The notes beneath the pieces were generated by a model. It saw nothing but the letters and a program-made list of their open reading frames with translations, made no database searches and was not told where the DNA came from. Position numbers and translations under genes: made by a program. From NCBI RefSeq assembly GCF_016756615.1, contig NZ_AP023262.1, positions 2,354,501-2,418,500 of the forward strand: DNA of 64,000 bases. Direction: 5' to 3'. Position 1 is the first letter of the stretch, and each line of letters opens with the position of its first letter. Source of the stretch: Mesorhizobium sp. L-8-3 (GTDB lineage: Bacteria; Pseudomonadota; Alphaproteobacteria; Rhizobiales; Rhizobiaceae). Of the stretch, positions 1 to 7,684 are shown in pieces.

Positions 1-58
1 CTCCAAATGCGCCTGTTCCGCTTCTTGTCGAGCCGATCCGCCGGCGCGCCGGCCGAAC

Positions 59-304
59 CTACTCGACCAGAATGCGCGCTTCGCGCGCCGCTGCGGCAAA
101 GGCCTCGCGCGCGATGTCGGCAGCCTTCGTACCATGCAACACGTCGAGGCAGGAATGGCGCGCCTCGACGTATTTTGCGGTGCCTTCGTCTGGCCAGTGG
201 TGATCGAGAATGATCATCGCCTGCCTTGCGCTCGATACGTTTCTGATCTCGCCGGTAAACCCGACCGCAATGGATACCGGCTTGGCAAACCATCCTTCAT
301 TCAT
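59..304 (-). CDS. DUF982 domain protein
   Basis: An 81-residue protein of unknown function. The pattern W-F-x-K-P-V near the N-terminus, the central HHWPDEG segment and the C-terminal AAREARILVE match the small DUF982 proteins that are multicopy in Mesorhizobium and relatives, usually 75-100 residues long. No signal peptide or membrane segment is visible. I chose the ATG at 304 because the recognisable domain starts there; an in-frame ATG at 334 would add ten residues (MSQALRRGPV). The gene stands alone, divergent from the FecR gene at 486. Family membership is from memory of the motif; function is unknown. Confidence 0.75.
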   Translation of the reverse strand: MNEGWFAKPVSIAVGFTGEIRNVSSARQAMIILDHHWPDEGTAKYVEARHSCLDVLHGTKAADIAREAFAAAAREARILVE

Positions 305-485
305 GACAGGACCCCGCCTCAAAGCTTGGCTCATGATGAACGCGTGTTGCGAAACGAGGTTGCATGCTCTCCCAAATGTGGCCTTGCGCAGGCCTCCTGA
401 AGCGCTTAGCCCTTGAACAGACCCGGATGCCGGCTTGCCACGCGAAAGGCTGGCCGGATGGGAGGCGCAGCCCGAAGGAGCAGCC

Positions 486-1022
486 ATGACAGTTGCGGCT
501 CGATGTTTGCGTGGCGCGACAATGGTCGCCCTTACCCTGTTTTTGAGGCAAGGCGACGGCTTCGCCCAATCCACCGACAAAGGATGCCTGCTCGAAAGCG
601 TTCCAGGGACATCCCGACGCGTTCTCCACTGCGATCGCGGCTTGACGATCACCGTGGAAGGCGGAGCCAGATACAGGCTGTTGGACCGAAATGGAGACGG
701 CTCGACGGACGGTGTCGCCCTGAACCGCAAGGCAGTGTTGATCGACGCTCCGTCGAGTGCGGCCCTGCGCGGTTTCGAGGTGGTCACCCCGCAGGCCATC
801 GCAGCGGTTCGCGGCACCCGATGGGCCGTCGATGTAGCGCGGGGCAAGACGTCGGTCTTTGTCGTGAGGGGGGCTGTCGCCGTGCGCAGGCCTTCTTCGG
901 GAAACAGCGTCGTCCTCGGCCCGGGCGAGGGGGTCGATGTCGATACGGGAACAGTCCCTCTGGAGGTGCGGCGCTGGCCGGTTGCTCGCCGTGACGCCTT
1001 GCTCCGGCGGCTCGGCCAGTGA
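486..1022 (+). CDS. secreted FecR-domain protein
   Basis: A 178-residue exported protein. Residues 1-28 form a signal peptide (TMVALTLFL core, likely cleavage after GFAQ). The body contains the FecR core signature: FEVVTPQAIAAVRGTRWAVDV, then TSVFVVRGAVAVRR and VVLGPGEGVDVD. FecR-like periplasmic domains often act as sensory or regulatory partners. The ATG at 486 is preceded by AAGGAG at the right distance; a longer in-frame opening from 435 lacks a comparable site. It lies 22 bp upstream of the CHASE2 cyclase on the same strand, so the two are likely co-transcribed, and FecR may act on the same periplasmic side as the CHASE2 sensor. The cognate signal is unknown. Confidence 0.8.
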   Translation: MTVAARCLRGATMVALTLFLRQGDGFAQSTDKGCLLESVPGTSRRVLHCDRGLTITVEGGARYRLLDRNGDGSTDGVALNRKAVLIDAPSSAALRGFEVVTPQAIAAVRGTRWAVDVARGKTSVFVVRGAVAVRRPSSGNSVVLGPGEGVDVDTGTVPLEVRRWPVARRDALLRRLGQ

Positions 1023-1044
1023 TCGCCTGAGCGACGATAGCAGA

Positions 1045-2919
1045 ATGGCCCGGCGGACAGTCCAGATACTGATCGCGCTGCTGCTGACCGGGCTGTGGGG
1101 TGCCGGACTCGGTTTTGTTCACTGGCGCGGTGACACATGGTTCCTGGAACGCGTCGAAGCGACGATGGCCGACTTGCGAACCTTGGCGCGCGGGAAGAAG
1201 ACGCCGCCCGATCTCGTGACCATCGTGGCGATCGATGACGAGGCGGTACATCGCGAGGGCGGCTATCCGCTGGCGCGGGCTTCGCTCGCCAGGATTGTCA
1301 CGGAGATTGCCCGTCACGAACCCAAGGTCATTGCCGTGGATCTGCTCCTGGTGGATGCAGGTCCCGCCGACGGCGACGAGGCGTTGGCCACCGCCCTGCG
1401 TCGCCAACCGAGCGTGATCGCCGCGGCAGCCATATTTCCATCGGTGAAACAGAGACTCACCGACAGTCGCGACGACCCTTTGGCCCGAGTCCCGATCGCC
1501 GAACGCTTCCTCTTGCCTCAGGAGAGATTCTCTAACGCGGCAGGCGTCGGCGTGGTCAACGTCGCCACGGACCGAAGCGGCACGCCCCGCGCGGTGCCCA
1601 TGCTGTTCCGGGCCAGCGGTCAGGTGGAGGCTTCCTTGCCTCTGCGCGTCGCTGCCGCCGCGACCGGCGAAAGCCCCGTGATCGACACTGACAAGTTGTG
1701 GCTCGGCGACCGTGCCGTCAGAACCGACATAGGCCAGGTTCTGCCGATCGATTTCTATGGTCCGCGCGGCACGATCCGCACGGTGAGCGCAGCAACCCTG
1801 CTGGACGGGAACGTCGATCCCGAAGCGTTCAAGGACCGCATCGTGGTGATCGGAGCGACGGTCACCGGCGGCGGCGATGTGTTTCCCACGCCTTTCGACC
1901 CGATCATGCCCGGTGTCGAAATCATTTCGACGGCGATCGCGCAACTTCTCGACAGCGGAGGGATCGTTCGGGACCGCACAGTGCGGCTCGCCGATGCCGG
2001 TGTGGCAACGATCCTGCCCATGATTCTCGTCGCTTTGCTGGCCTGGCGAAGGAGTGTCATCGGGTTTGTCGCCATGCTGGGTGTCGTGCTGGTCTGGCTG
2101 GCGCTCAACTTTGCGGCCTTCTTCCACGGCACCTGGCTCAGCCTCGCTTTGCCGGCGGCCGCCGCACTGCCTCCGCTCATCCTTTTCGGGGCGGTCCAAC
2201 TCTGGCTCGACCGACGTCGTGCGTCACGTTTCGCCGGACAGAGTCTGCTGCTCCAAAGGGTCCAAGGCGCCGGCCTGGAAAGATGGTTGGCGCAAGACGA
2301 AACCTTTCTCGCGGAGCCCCTTCATCTGGACGCCGCGGTCGTGTTCATCGACTTATCCGGCTTCACGGGGCTCAGCGAAACAACCGGGCCGAAGGCGACG
2401 AGCGATCTGCTCAACGGTTTTTATACGTTGGTCGACGAAGAGGCGGCACGACATCATGGCGTCGTCACCGGATTTTCCGGTGACGGCGCCATGATCGTGT
2501 TCGGCCTGCCGAAGCCGGGTATCGAGGACGCCGCATGGGCGGCCCGTTTCTGTGTCGCGTTGGCCAGCGCCATGAAGACTTGGCTAACCTTTCTGCCCGC
2601 AGCTGTCGCGGCCAGGATAAGCTTCAAGATCGGGGCGCATTTCGGGGCGATCGTGGCGTCGCGGCTCGGCGGTCAAAACCAGCAACATGTCGCGGTCACC
2701 GGCGACACGGCCAATGTCGCGAGCCGTCTGATGGAAGTCGCCGCGGCAGCCAAGGCTCAGGCGGCGCTGAGCGACGAACTGCTGCAGGCAGCCGGCCCTG
2801 AGTGTCTCGCACCGACCTCGCTCAGCGGCCCGCAGCCGACGCAGATCCGAGGTCGCAGCGGGTCGATCGACGTCTGGCTATGGCATGGAAGCGAATCTCA
2901 GGACGGTCCGCCGGCGTAG
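1045..2919 (+). CDS. CHASE2-domain class III adenylate/guanylate cyclase
   Basis: A 624-residue membrane receptor cyclase. Residues 1-24 form an N-terminal transmembrane helix. A periplasmic CHASE2 domain follows (residues about 30-300; landmarks DLVTIVAIDDEAVHREGGYPL and FKDRIVVIGATVTGGGD). Three hydrophobic helices (about 315-395) precede a cytoplasmic class III cyclase domain. Both metal-binding aspartates are visible (FIDLSGFT and FSGDGAMIVFG), as is the transition-state Asn/Arg pair (NVASRL). The lysine that usually sits four residues before the GD motif is Gly here (TGFSGD), so substrate preference is uncertain. The ATG at 1045 begins the hydrophobic segment directly; an in-frame start at 937 would overlap the FecR gene by 86 bp. 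It is probably translated with the FecR gene. Confidence 0.88.
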   Translation: MARRTVQILIALLLTGLWGAGLGFVHWRGDTWFLERVEATMADLRTLARGKKTPPDLVTIVAIDDEAVHREGGYPLARASLARIVTEIARHEPKVIAVDLLLVDAGPADGDEALATALRRQPSVIAAAAIFPSVKQRLTDSRDDPLARVPIAERFLLPQERFSNAAGVGVVNVATDRSGTPRAVPMLFRASGQVEASLPLRVAAAATGESPVIDTDKLWLGDRAVRTDIGQVLPIDFYGPRGTIRTVSAATLLDGNVDPEAFKDRIVVIGATVTGGGDVFPTPFDPIMPGVEIISTAIAQLLDSGGIVRDRTVRLADAGVATILPMILVALLAWRRSVIGFVAMLGVVLVWLALNFAAFFHGTWLSLALPAAAALPPLILFGAVQLWLDRRRASRFAGQSLLLQRVQGAGLERWLAQDETFLAEPLHLDAAVVFIDLSGFTGLSETTGPKATSDLLNGFYTLVDEEAARHHGVVTGFSGDGAMIVFGLPKPGIEDAAWAARFCVALASAMKTWLTFLPAAVAARISFKIGAHFGAIVASRLGGQNQQHVAVTGDTANVASRLMEVAAAAKAQAALSDELLQAAGPECLAPTSLSGPQPTQIRGRSGSIDVWLWHGSESQDGPPA

Positions 2920-3052
2920 GAATGCCCCGAAGCTGCAGCGCGTAGGCTGGCGATCTGCTTCTGCCAACACCCGTAAATAGTACTTCGTTCTTCGGTCTCC
3001 TCCGGTCAAGCCGGGGCACGCTCCCAAAATCTCGATTCTGGCAGTTCGCCGG

Positions 3053-3307
3053 TCAGAAAGTTGCCGGCGGCCTGCCGTATCGTACGCCGTCCGGTGAGGT
3101 AACGAGACTGTCGAAGACCCCTTGTGCGCCAAGCGCGATCAGATAGCCCCAATCCTCGATTTCGACCTGGCATCGTCGGTCGCTTTCGCAGCCCTCCCGC
3201 GCCGATAGGACCGTCTCATCGGGCATGACGATCCAGACAGACATCTCAGCCGCCGAGACAGGTATCGCTGCCCAAAGGAGAGAGATCCATGTAACGAGCG
3301 CGCGCAT
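3053..3307 (-). CDS. small secreted hypothetical protein
   Basis: An 84-residue protein with a clear signal peptide (MRALVTWISLLWAAIPVSAA, cleavage predicted after SAA). The mature part is about 64 residues and has two cysteines seven residues apart (EGCESDRRCQVE) that could form a disulphide. No family is recognised. Upstream in-frame ATGs at 3319 and 3337 would only extend the N-terminus before the signal peptide. It faces the cyclase gene convergently and lies just downstream of the decayed IS21-type relic. Coding status rests on the signal peptide and frame. Confidence 0.5.
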   Translation of the reverse strand: MRALVTWISLLWAAIPVSAAEMSVWIVMPDETVLSAREGCESDRRCQVEIEDWGYLIALGAQGVFDSLVTSPDGVRYGRPPATF

Positions 3308-3448
3308 TTCGACACCCATAGGTTGCATCTTCTTCAAGACACAGATCGAGGCGAAATAATGTCGGAAATAGTAAGGCGGTCGCTGCCGCCGATTGGCGGA
3401 AAGCCGGTGACGATGTCGGAGCGCGACGCACGAGAATATGCGAACGAG

Positions 3449-3982
3449 CTAGCTGTCGCCTCGGATGGCGGCGACGTGGCTATGGTGGAGGAGCCGGTAG
3501 AGGATGGCGGTCGCCACCACCGGATTCCCGAACGGGCTGCCCACTCGCCCACCGAGCGGGTCGAGGTGATCAGCATGGCTTCCCCGCTCGCAGCGACGGC
3601 TGACCAGCTGGAAGAAGAGATGCGCCGCATCAGGCTCGAACGGCAGATAGCCGAGCTCGTCGACGATCAGCAGCTTGGGTATGGACAAGTGCATGAGCCG
3701 TTCCTCCAGCCGCCCCTCGGCATGCGCCTTGGCGAGTTGGGCCACCAGCGCCGGCGCCGGCACGAACAGCACCGTATGGCCGGCCACGATCGCTTCGCGT
3801 CCGATCGCCACCGCGAGATGGGTCTTGCCCACCCCCGGCGGGCCGAGCAGCAGCAGCGCCTCGCCATGGGCGATGAAGCGGCCGGTCGCCAGTTCGCGGA
3901 CCTGGCCCTTGTCGAGCGAGGAATGGGCTTCGAAGTCGAAGCCGGCGAGATCGCGCATGAAGGGGAACCGCGCCGGCCAGCA
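3449..3982 (-). pseudogene. istB-like ATPase relic (IS21 family)
   Basis: Remnant of the IS21-family transposition helper IstB. Recognisable parts are FDFEAHSSLDKGQVRELATG, Walker A GPPGVGKTHLAVA, Walker B LLIVDELGYLPF, and a C-terminal VVATAILYRLLHHSH segment. The gene is broken: the N-terminal 70 or so residues and the partner istA are missing. Around 3540-3590 the normal sequence (MLITSTRSVGEW) lies in another frame, so two compensating frameshifts bracket it, and a premature TAG ends the frame at 3449 inside what should be the SYRLREK tail. The remnant begins immediately after, and in the same frame as, the stop codon of the TyrA-like gene, with no start codon or ribosome-binding site of its own until an internal ATG at 3958. 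Confidence 0.8.
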
Positions 3983-4741
3983 TCAGGTCTCTCCTGCCAG
4001 TTCGGCGTCCAGCGCCGATGCCAGGTCGAAGAAGCGCCGGCGGACGTCATGGGCATGCGGGTTGGCGCGTTCGATGGCGTGGAAAACCTCTGCCGTATCG
4101 TGGCGGACCATGCCCACGGCCTCCATGATCAGGTCGAAGCTTCGCGTCGTCATCGCGGTCGGCAACGGCTCCATGCGCACCAGGACCTTGGCGATGAGAT
4201 GGGTCAAACCCTGTGCCGCAGCGACTTCGCGGTCATGCGCCTCCGGGGTCGTGACGATGACGTCGAGGCGTAGCCGCCTTTTGAGAAAGGCGATCACGCG
4301 ACGGCCTTGCCCGCCGCGGATCGGACAGACCGCGATCTTCAGCCCGGCTATGCCGTCGACAGCACTTTGAGGACCGAACAACGGGTGCGTGGCGACGACG
4401 TCGACATTATCAGGCAGGCCCTGCTTCATGATCCCGGCGGGCATCGACTTGACCGATCCGACGTCGAGAACGAGTGCGCCGGGCTGCATATGGGGCGCCA
4501 TGGCCGCGACCGTTTCGCGGATGCGATCGACCGGCATGGCGAGCACGACGACCGGACTGCGTGCGACGGTCTCGAGGTCGGCGAAAGTGATATCCTCGAA
4601 CCCCGCGACATCAGGGGCCGGCGGCGACGGATCATAGGCGCAGAGCCGGAAGTAGGGCCGAAGATGGCGCGCCATCAGCCGTCCGAAGGCGCCGAAACCG
4701 ACGATGCCGAGGGTTGGACGTGCGTTGCTTTCCCGAAACAT
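3983..4741 (-). CDS. prephenate/arogenate dehydrogenase family protein (TyrA-like)
   Basis: A 252-residue NAD(P)-dependent dehydrogenase of the TyrA family, which oxidatively decarboxylates prephenate or arogenate in tyrosine synthesis. The N-terminus carries a Rossmann motif (LGIVGFGAFGRLMARHL). The conserved DVGSVKSMP and THPLFGPQS segments follow, the latter holding the catalytic-type histidine, and the C-terminal half is helical. The start at 4741 has AGAGGTC just upstream; a longer frame from 4828 adds only low-complexity sequence. It lies about 216 bp downstream of, and on the same strand as, a PLP aminotransferase, so the two may form the last steps of an aromatic amino-acid route. The stop codon directly abuts the istB relic, so the C-terminus may have been affected by the insertion, but the length is near normal. 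Confidence 0.8.
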   Translation of the reverse strand: MFRESNARPTLGIVGFGAFGRLMARHLRPYFRLCAYDPSPPAPDVAGFEDITFADLETVARSPVVVLAMPVDRIRETVAAMAPHMQPGALVLDVGSVKSMPAGIMKQGLPDNVDVVATHPLFGPQSAVDGIAGLKIAVCPIRGGQGRRVIAFLKRRLRLDVIVTTPEAHDREVAAAQGLTHLIAKVLVRMEPLPTAMTTRSFDLIMEAVGMVRHDTAEVFHAIERANPHAHDVRRRFFDLASALDAELAGET

Positions 4742-4957
4742 GCCTGACCTCTGCTGGGAGCGCGAAGCCAGGGACGGACTAAGGGAAACAACCGCTGGCG
4801 ACGCAGCGGTTGAAAGATGACGAAACACCCCGCCGCTAAGGAAGCGGCGCGTAATACAGGCCCGAATGGTGGAGCGAGGTCGTCATGGCGAACTCGTAAG
4901 CCAATGCCCGCCCGGATGTCAACCGTGCTTGCTGGCGTCGATGGCAGTTGCTCCGCG

Positions 4958-6187
4958 TCAGGCTATTTCAGCTGCCATGCGGGAAATCAGCCGCCCGAGA
5001 CGGGCGATGCCCTCGGCCGCCGCATGCTCGTCGGCGAGGGAGAAGCTCAGCCGGATGGTGTTGGCGCCCGAGCCGTCGGCGTGGAAGGCCTTGCCCGGCA
5101 CGAAGGCGACCTTTTCGGTCTCGATCGCGCGGGCGAGCAGCGATGCGCCGTCCATGCCCTCGGGCAGCGTGACCCAGATGAACATGCCGCCTTCCGGTTT
5201 CGTCCAGCTCGTGCCCTGAGGCATATGCTGCGCCAGTGCGTCGAGCAGCAGGTCTCGGCGCCGGCGATAGGTGTCGCGCAACCGGGCGGTATGGGCATCA
5301 TAGTGGCGTATGGCGACCTTGTGCATGACGAACTGGTTGATCGTCGGGCTGTGGAGATCGGATGCCTGCTTCATCAGCACCAGCTTGCGGATGACGGGTG
5401 CCGCAGCGCACACCCAGCCCACCCGCAGGCCGGGCGACAGGGTCTTGGAGAACGTGCCGCAATAGATGGTGCGGGTGTTGTCGATGCCGCGGCTGCGTTC
5501 GACGTCGAGCGCCAGGATGGGCGGCACCGGCTGGCCGTCGTAGCGCAGCGCCTGATAGGCTGCATCCTCGATCAGCGGTATGTCCAGGTCCGCCGTCAGG
5601 TCGAGCAGGCGCTCCCGCGCGGCGCGATCGATGGTCTCGCCCGTGGGGTTCGAGAATTCCGGTGTGAGATAGGCCAAGGCGACCCGGCCGCCGGCGTCCC
5701 TGGCGGCCTCGCGATAGGCATGCGGCGTCATGTTGTCGCCTTCGGGTGCCAGCCGGTCGTAGCGCGGCTCATAGGCGTTGAAGGCCTGGAGCGCGCCCAG
5801 ATAGGTCGGTCGCGCGACGAGCGCGGTGTCGCCGGGCGAAAGGAACAGCTTGCCCAGATAGTCGAGCGCCTGCTGCGACCCGGAAACGATCAGGATGTTT
5901 TCCGGCGAGCAGGGCACGCCGAGAGCCGCCATATGGTCGACGAGCCATTCGCGCAGCGGCAGATAACCCTCGCTGACCGAATACTGCAGCGCAGCTCCCG
6001 CAGCGTCTCCGGAGAGCAGGTCTTCATATGCCTCGCTGAAGGCGCGGTTGGGAAAGAGCGTCGGGTCGGGAATGCCGCCAGCAAAGGAGATGATGTCGGG
6101 CTGGTCGAGCAGTTTCAGCAGTTCCCGGATCTCCGATGCACGCATCCGTTCGGCGCGCGCCGCGAATTTGTCTTCCCAGTTGGACAC
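4958..6187 (-). CDS. class I/II PLP-dependent aminotransferase
   Basis: A 409-residue fold-type I aminotransferase resembling the LysN/2-aminoadipate and MocR-type aminotransferase group. Features in order: PDIISFAGGIPDPTLFP near the N-terminus (substrate loop), LQYSVSEGYLPLREWL, VSGSQQALDYLGKLF, PEFSNPTGETI (cofactor-binding Asn-Pro), and the Schiff-base lysine in GTFSKTLSPGLRVGW. The length is typical. The ATG at 6187 begins a normal N-terminus (MSNWEDKFAARAERM). The substrate cannot be fixed from sequence; proximity to the TyrA-like gene suggests aromatic amino acids, but branched-chain or aminoadipate substrates are also possible. Confidence 0.88.
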   Translation of the reverse strand: MSNWEDKFAARAERMRASEIRELLKLLDQPDIISFAGGIPDPTLFPNRAFSEAYEDLLSGDAAGAALQYSVSEGYLPLREWLVDHMAALGVPCSPENILIVSGSQQALDYLGKLFLSPGDTALVARPTYLGALQAFNAYEPRYDRLAPEGDNMTPHAYREAARDAGGRVALAYLTPEFSNPTGETIDRAARERLLDLTADLDIPLIEDAAYQALRYDGQPVPPILALDVERSRGIDNTRTIYCGTFSKTLSPGLRVGWVCAAAPVIRKLVLMKQASDLHSPTINQFVMHKVAIRHYDAHTARLRDTYRRRRDLLLDALAQHMPQGTSWTKPEGGMFIWVTLPEGMDGASLLARAIETEKVAFVPGKAFHADGSGANTIRLSFSLADEHAAAEGIARLGRLISRMAAEIA

Positions 6188-6625
6188 GATTTCCCTCTTT
6201 GCCTCTCAGGCGTGGTTTCCTCGCGCCGGACAGAACGCCCGGACAGGCGTTATGTCAATGATGCTGACCTAAAGAAGCGTTCCTCCAGCGCCGATCCTCA
6301 TCGGCCGGCAAGCCGGGGCCCTCCCTGAAAACCGGGCAGGCGACTGGCAATCTGCCTGCCCGTGCCCCTGGTGCTTTGACCGCCATGGCCGAAGAGCGAT
6401 CCAACATCCGGACCGGGATCGCGCCATTGCGGATACGCCGACGGAGTGCCGAGCAGGGGTCACTCAGCCGGTTAGGTGCATAGGTGCACATATAACCACC
6501 TGTTATTGCGAATGATTTCCAATTCCAAACATAACGTTTGCACCGGGGACGACGACCGCCTATGTCGGCCGCGTTGCTAGGCCCGCCCGGCATGGTCCGC
6601 CCAGAGTCACGAACCGGAGCGTGTG
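6188..6625. other. divergent intergenic region, 438 bp
   Basis: Lies between the divergently transcribed aminotransferase and CDF transporter. No convincing gene is seen; the short frames here lack ribosome-binding sites and family motifs. An AT-richer stretch at about 6480-6540, with the partial dyad GAATGATTTCCAATTC, sits about 85 bp before the CDF gene and is a plausible promoter/operator region. I cannot assign it to a known regulator. Confidence 0.4.
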
Positions 6626-7516
6626 ATGGACAAAGCTCTCAAGCTCGCGCTGGGCAGCATCGCCGTCGGCGGCCTCGTGCTCGGCCTGAAATATCTGGCC
6701 TATCGGCTGACGGGGAGTATCGCGCTCTACTCAGATGCGCTCGAAAGCACCGTCAATGTCGCCACCGCGGTCGCCGCCTTCTTCGCGGTGCGGCTGAGCG
6801 CGACGCCTCCGGACGCCAACCATCCCTACGGCCATCACAAGGTGGAATATCTGTCGGCCGTCGTGGAAGGCGTCCTGATCGTGATCGCGGCGTTGATGGT
6901 GCTGCGCGAGGCCTATTTCGGTCTTCTCGCCCCGAGGGAACTCCAGGCTCCGCTGAAAGGTCTGCTCGTGAATGCCGCGGCGAGCGTCATCAACGCGCTC
7001 TGGTGCTTCGTCCTGTTCCGCTTCGGGCGGCAATGGCGCTCACCGGCACTGATCGCCGACGCGCGCCATCTTTGGGCCGATGTGGTGACGTCGGTCGGCG
7101 TGGTGGTCGGCGTGGGGCTCGTCGTGGTGACGGGCTGGCAACAGCTCGATGCCGTGCTGGCCGCGCTCGTGGCCGTCAACATCCTCTGGTCCGGCTGGCG
7201 GCTGATGCGCGAATCGATCGGCGGCCTCATGGACGAAGCGGTTCCGGAAGAGACACTGACGCGCGTGAAGGAACTCATCTCGGCACATGCCGATGGCGCC
7301 ATCGAGGCCCATGACCTGCGGACCCGGCAAGCCGGCCGTGTTACCTTCATCGAGTTCCATCTCGTCGTGCCGGGCACGATGAGTGTCTCGGATTCGCATG
7401 CGCTTTGCGACAGGATCGAGGCCGCCCTCCGCGGTGGCGTCGGTGGCGCCATGATCACCATCCATGTCGAGCCGGAGGAGAAAGCCAAGCATCCCGGCGG
7501 CATCCCGGTGGTCTGA
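6626..7516 (+). CDS. cation diffusion facilitator (CDF) metal efflux transporter
   Basis: A 296-residue inner-membrane metal/proton antiporter of the CDF family. Six hydrophobic helices fill residues 5-205. The metal-site motifs are present in helices II and V: YSDALES (Ser in the usual His position, then Asp) and HLWADVVTS (HxxxD). A C-terminal cytoplasmic ferredoxin-like domain (about 210-290) contains HDLRTRQAGRVTFIEFHLVVPG and ends MITIHVEP. YSDALE in helix II in place of the HSxxD of Zn-type members leaves the metal open (Mn, Fe or Zn). A GTG at 6623 and ATG at 6626 are adjacent; GGAG at 6615-6618 favours 6626. It is transcribed alone. Confidence 0.9.
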   Translation: MDKALKLALGSIAVGGLVLGLKYLAYRLTGSIALYSDALESTVNVATAVAAFFAVRLSATPPDANHPYGHHKVEYLSAVVEGVLIVIAALMVLREAYFGLLAPRELQAPLKGLLVNAAASVINALWCFVLFRFGRQWRSPALIADARHLWADVVTSVGVVVGVGLVVVTGWQQLDAVLAALVAVNILWSGWRLMRESIGGLMDEAVPEETLTRVKELISAHADGAIEAHDLRTRQAGRVTFIEFHLVVPGTMSVSDSHALCDRIEAALRGGVGGAMITIHVEPEEKAKHPGGIPVV

Positions 7517-7632
7517 TACCGGCGGCACCGGATGTTGGCGCATTCAGGCCGCGCAACGCTGACGCATGCACGCGACCTCGGCGCGACCTCCCCGGGCCGC
7601 TCGACTTCGGCTACAGCGGCCGTTCGCATTCA

Positions 7633-7652
7633 AAACGGTTCATCGACCGTTT
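7633..7652. terminator. candidate bidirectional terminator hairpin
   Basis: A 7-bp stem (AAACGGT / ACCGTTT) with a 6-nt loop lies between the converging CDF and SLC13 genes. The terminal A-T pairs give short A and T runs on both strands, which fits a weak bidirectional terminator. There is no long T tract. Confidence 0.4.
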
Positions 7653-7684
7653 GGTACAAGCCCTGCCAACCGCCTCTGCGTCCC

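Noticed and set aside
784..2199. 471-residue minus-strand frame opposite the FecR and CHASE2 genes
   Set aside because: No motifs and highly charged low-complexity sequence; the plus-strand genes account for the region.
3323..4273. 316-residue plus-strand frame
   Set aside because: Antisense to the istB relic and the TyrA-like gene, both of which have clear family motifs.
6255..6593. 112-residue minus-strand frame in the aminotransferase-CDF gap
   Set aside because: No ribosome-binding site, no motif; it overlaps the likely promoter region.
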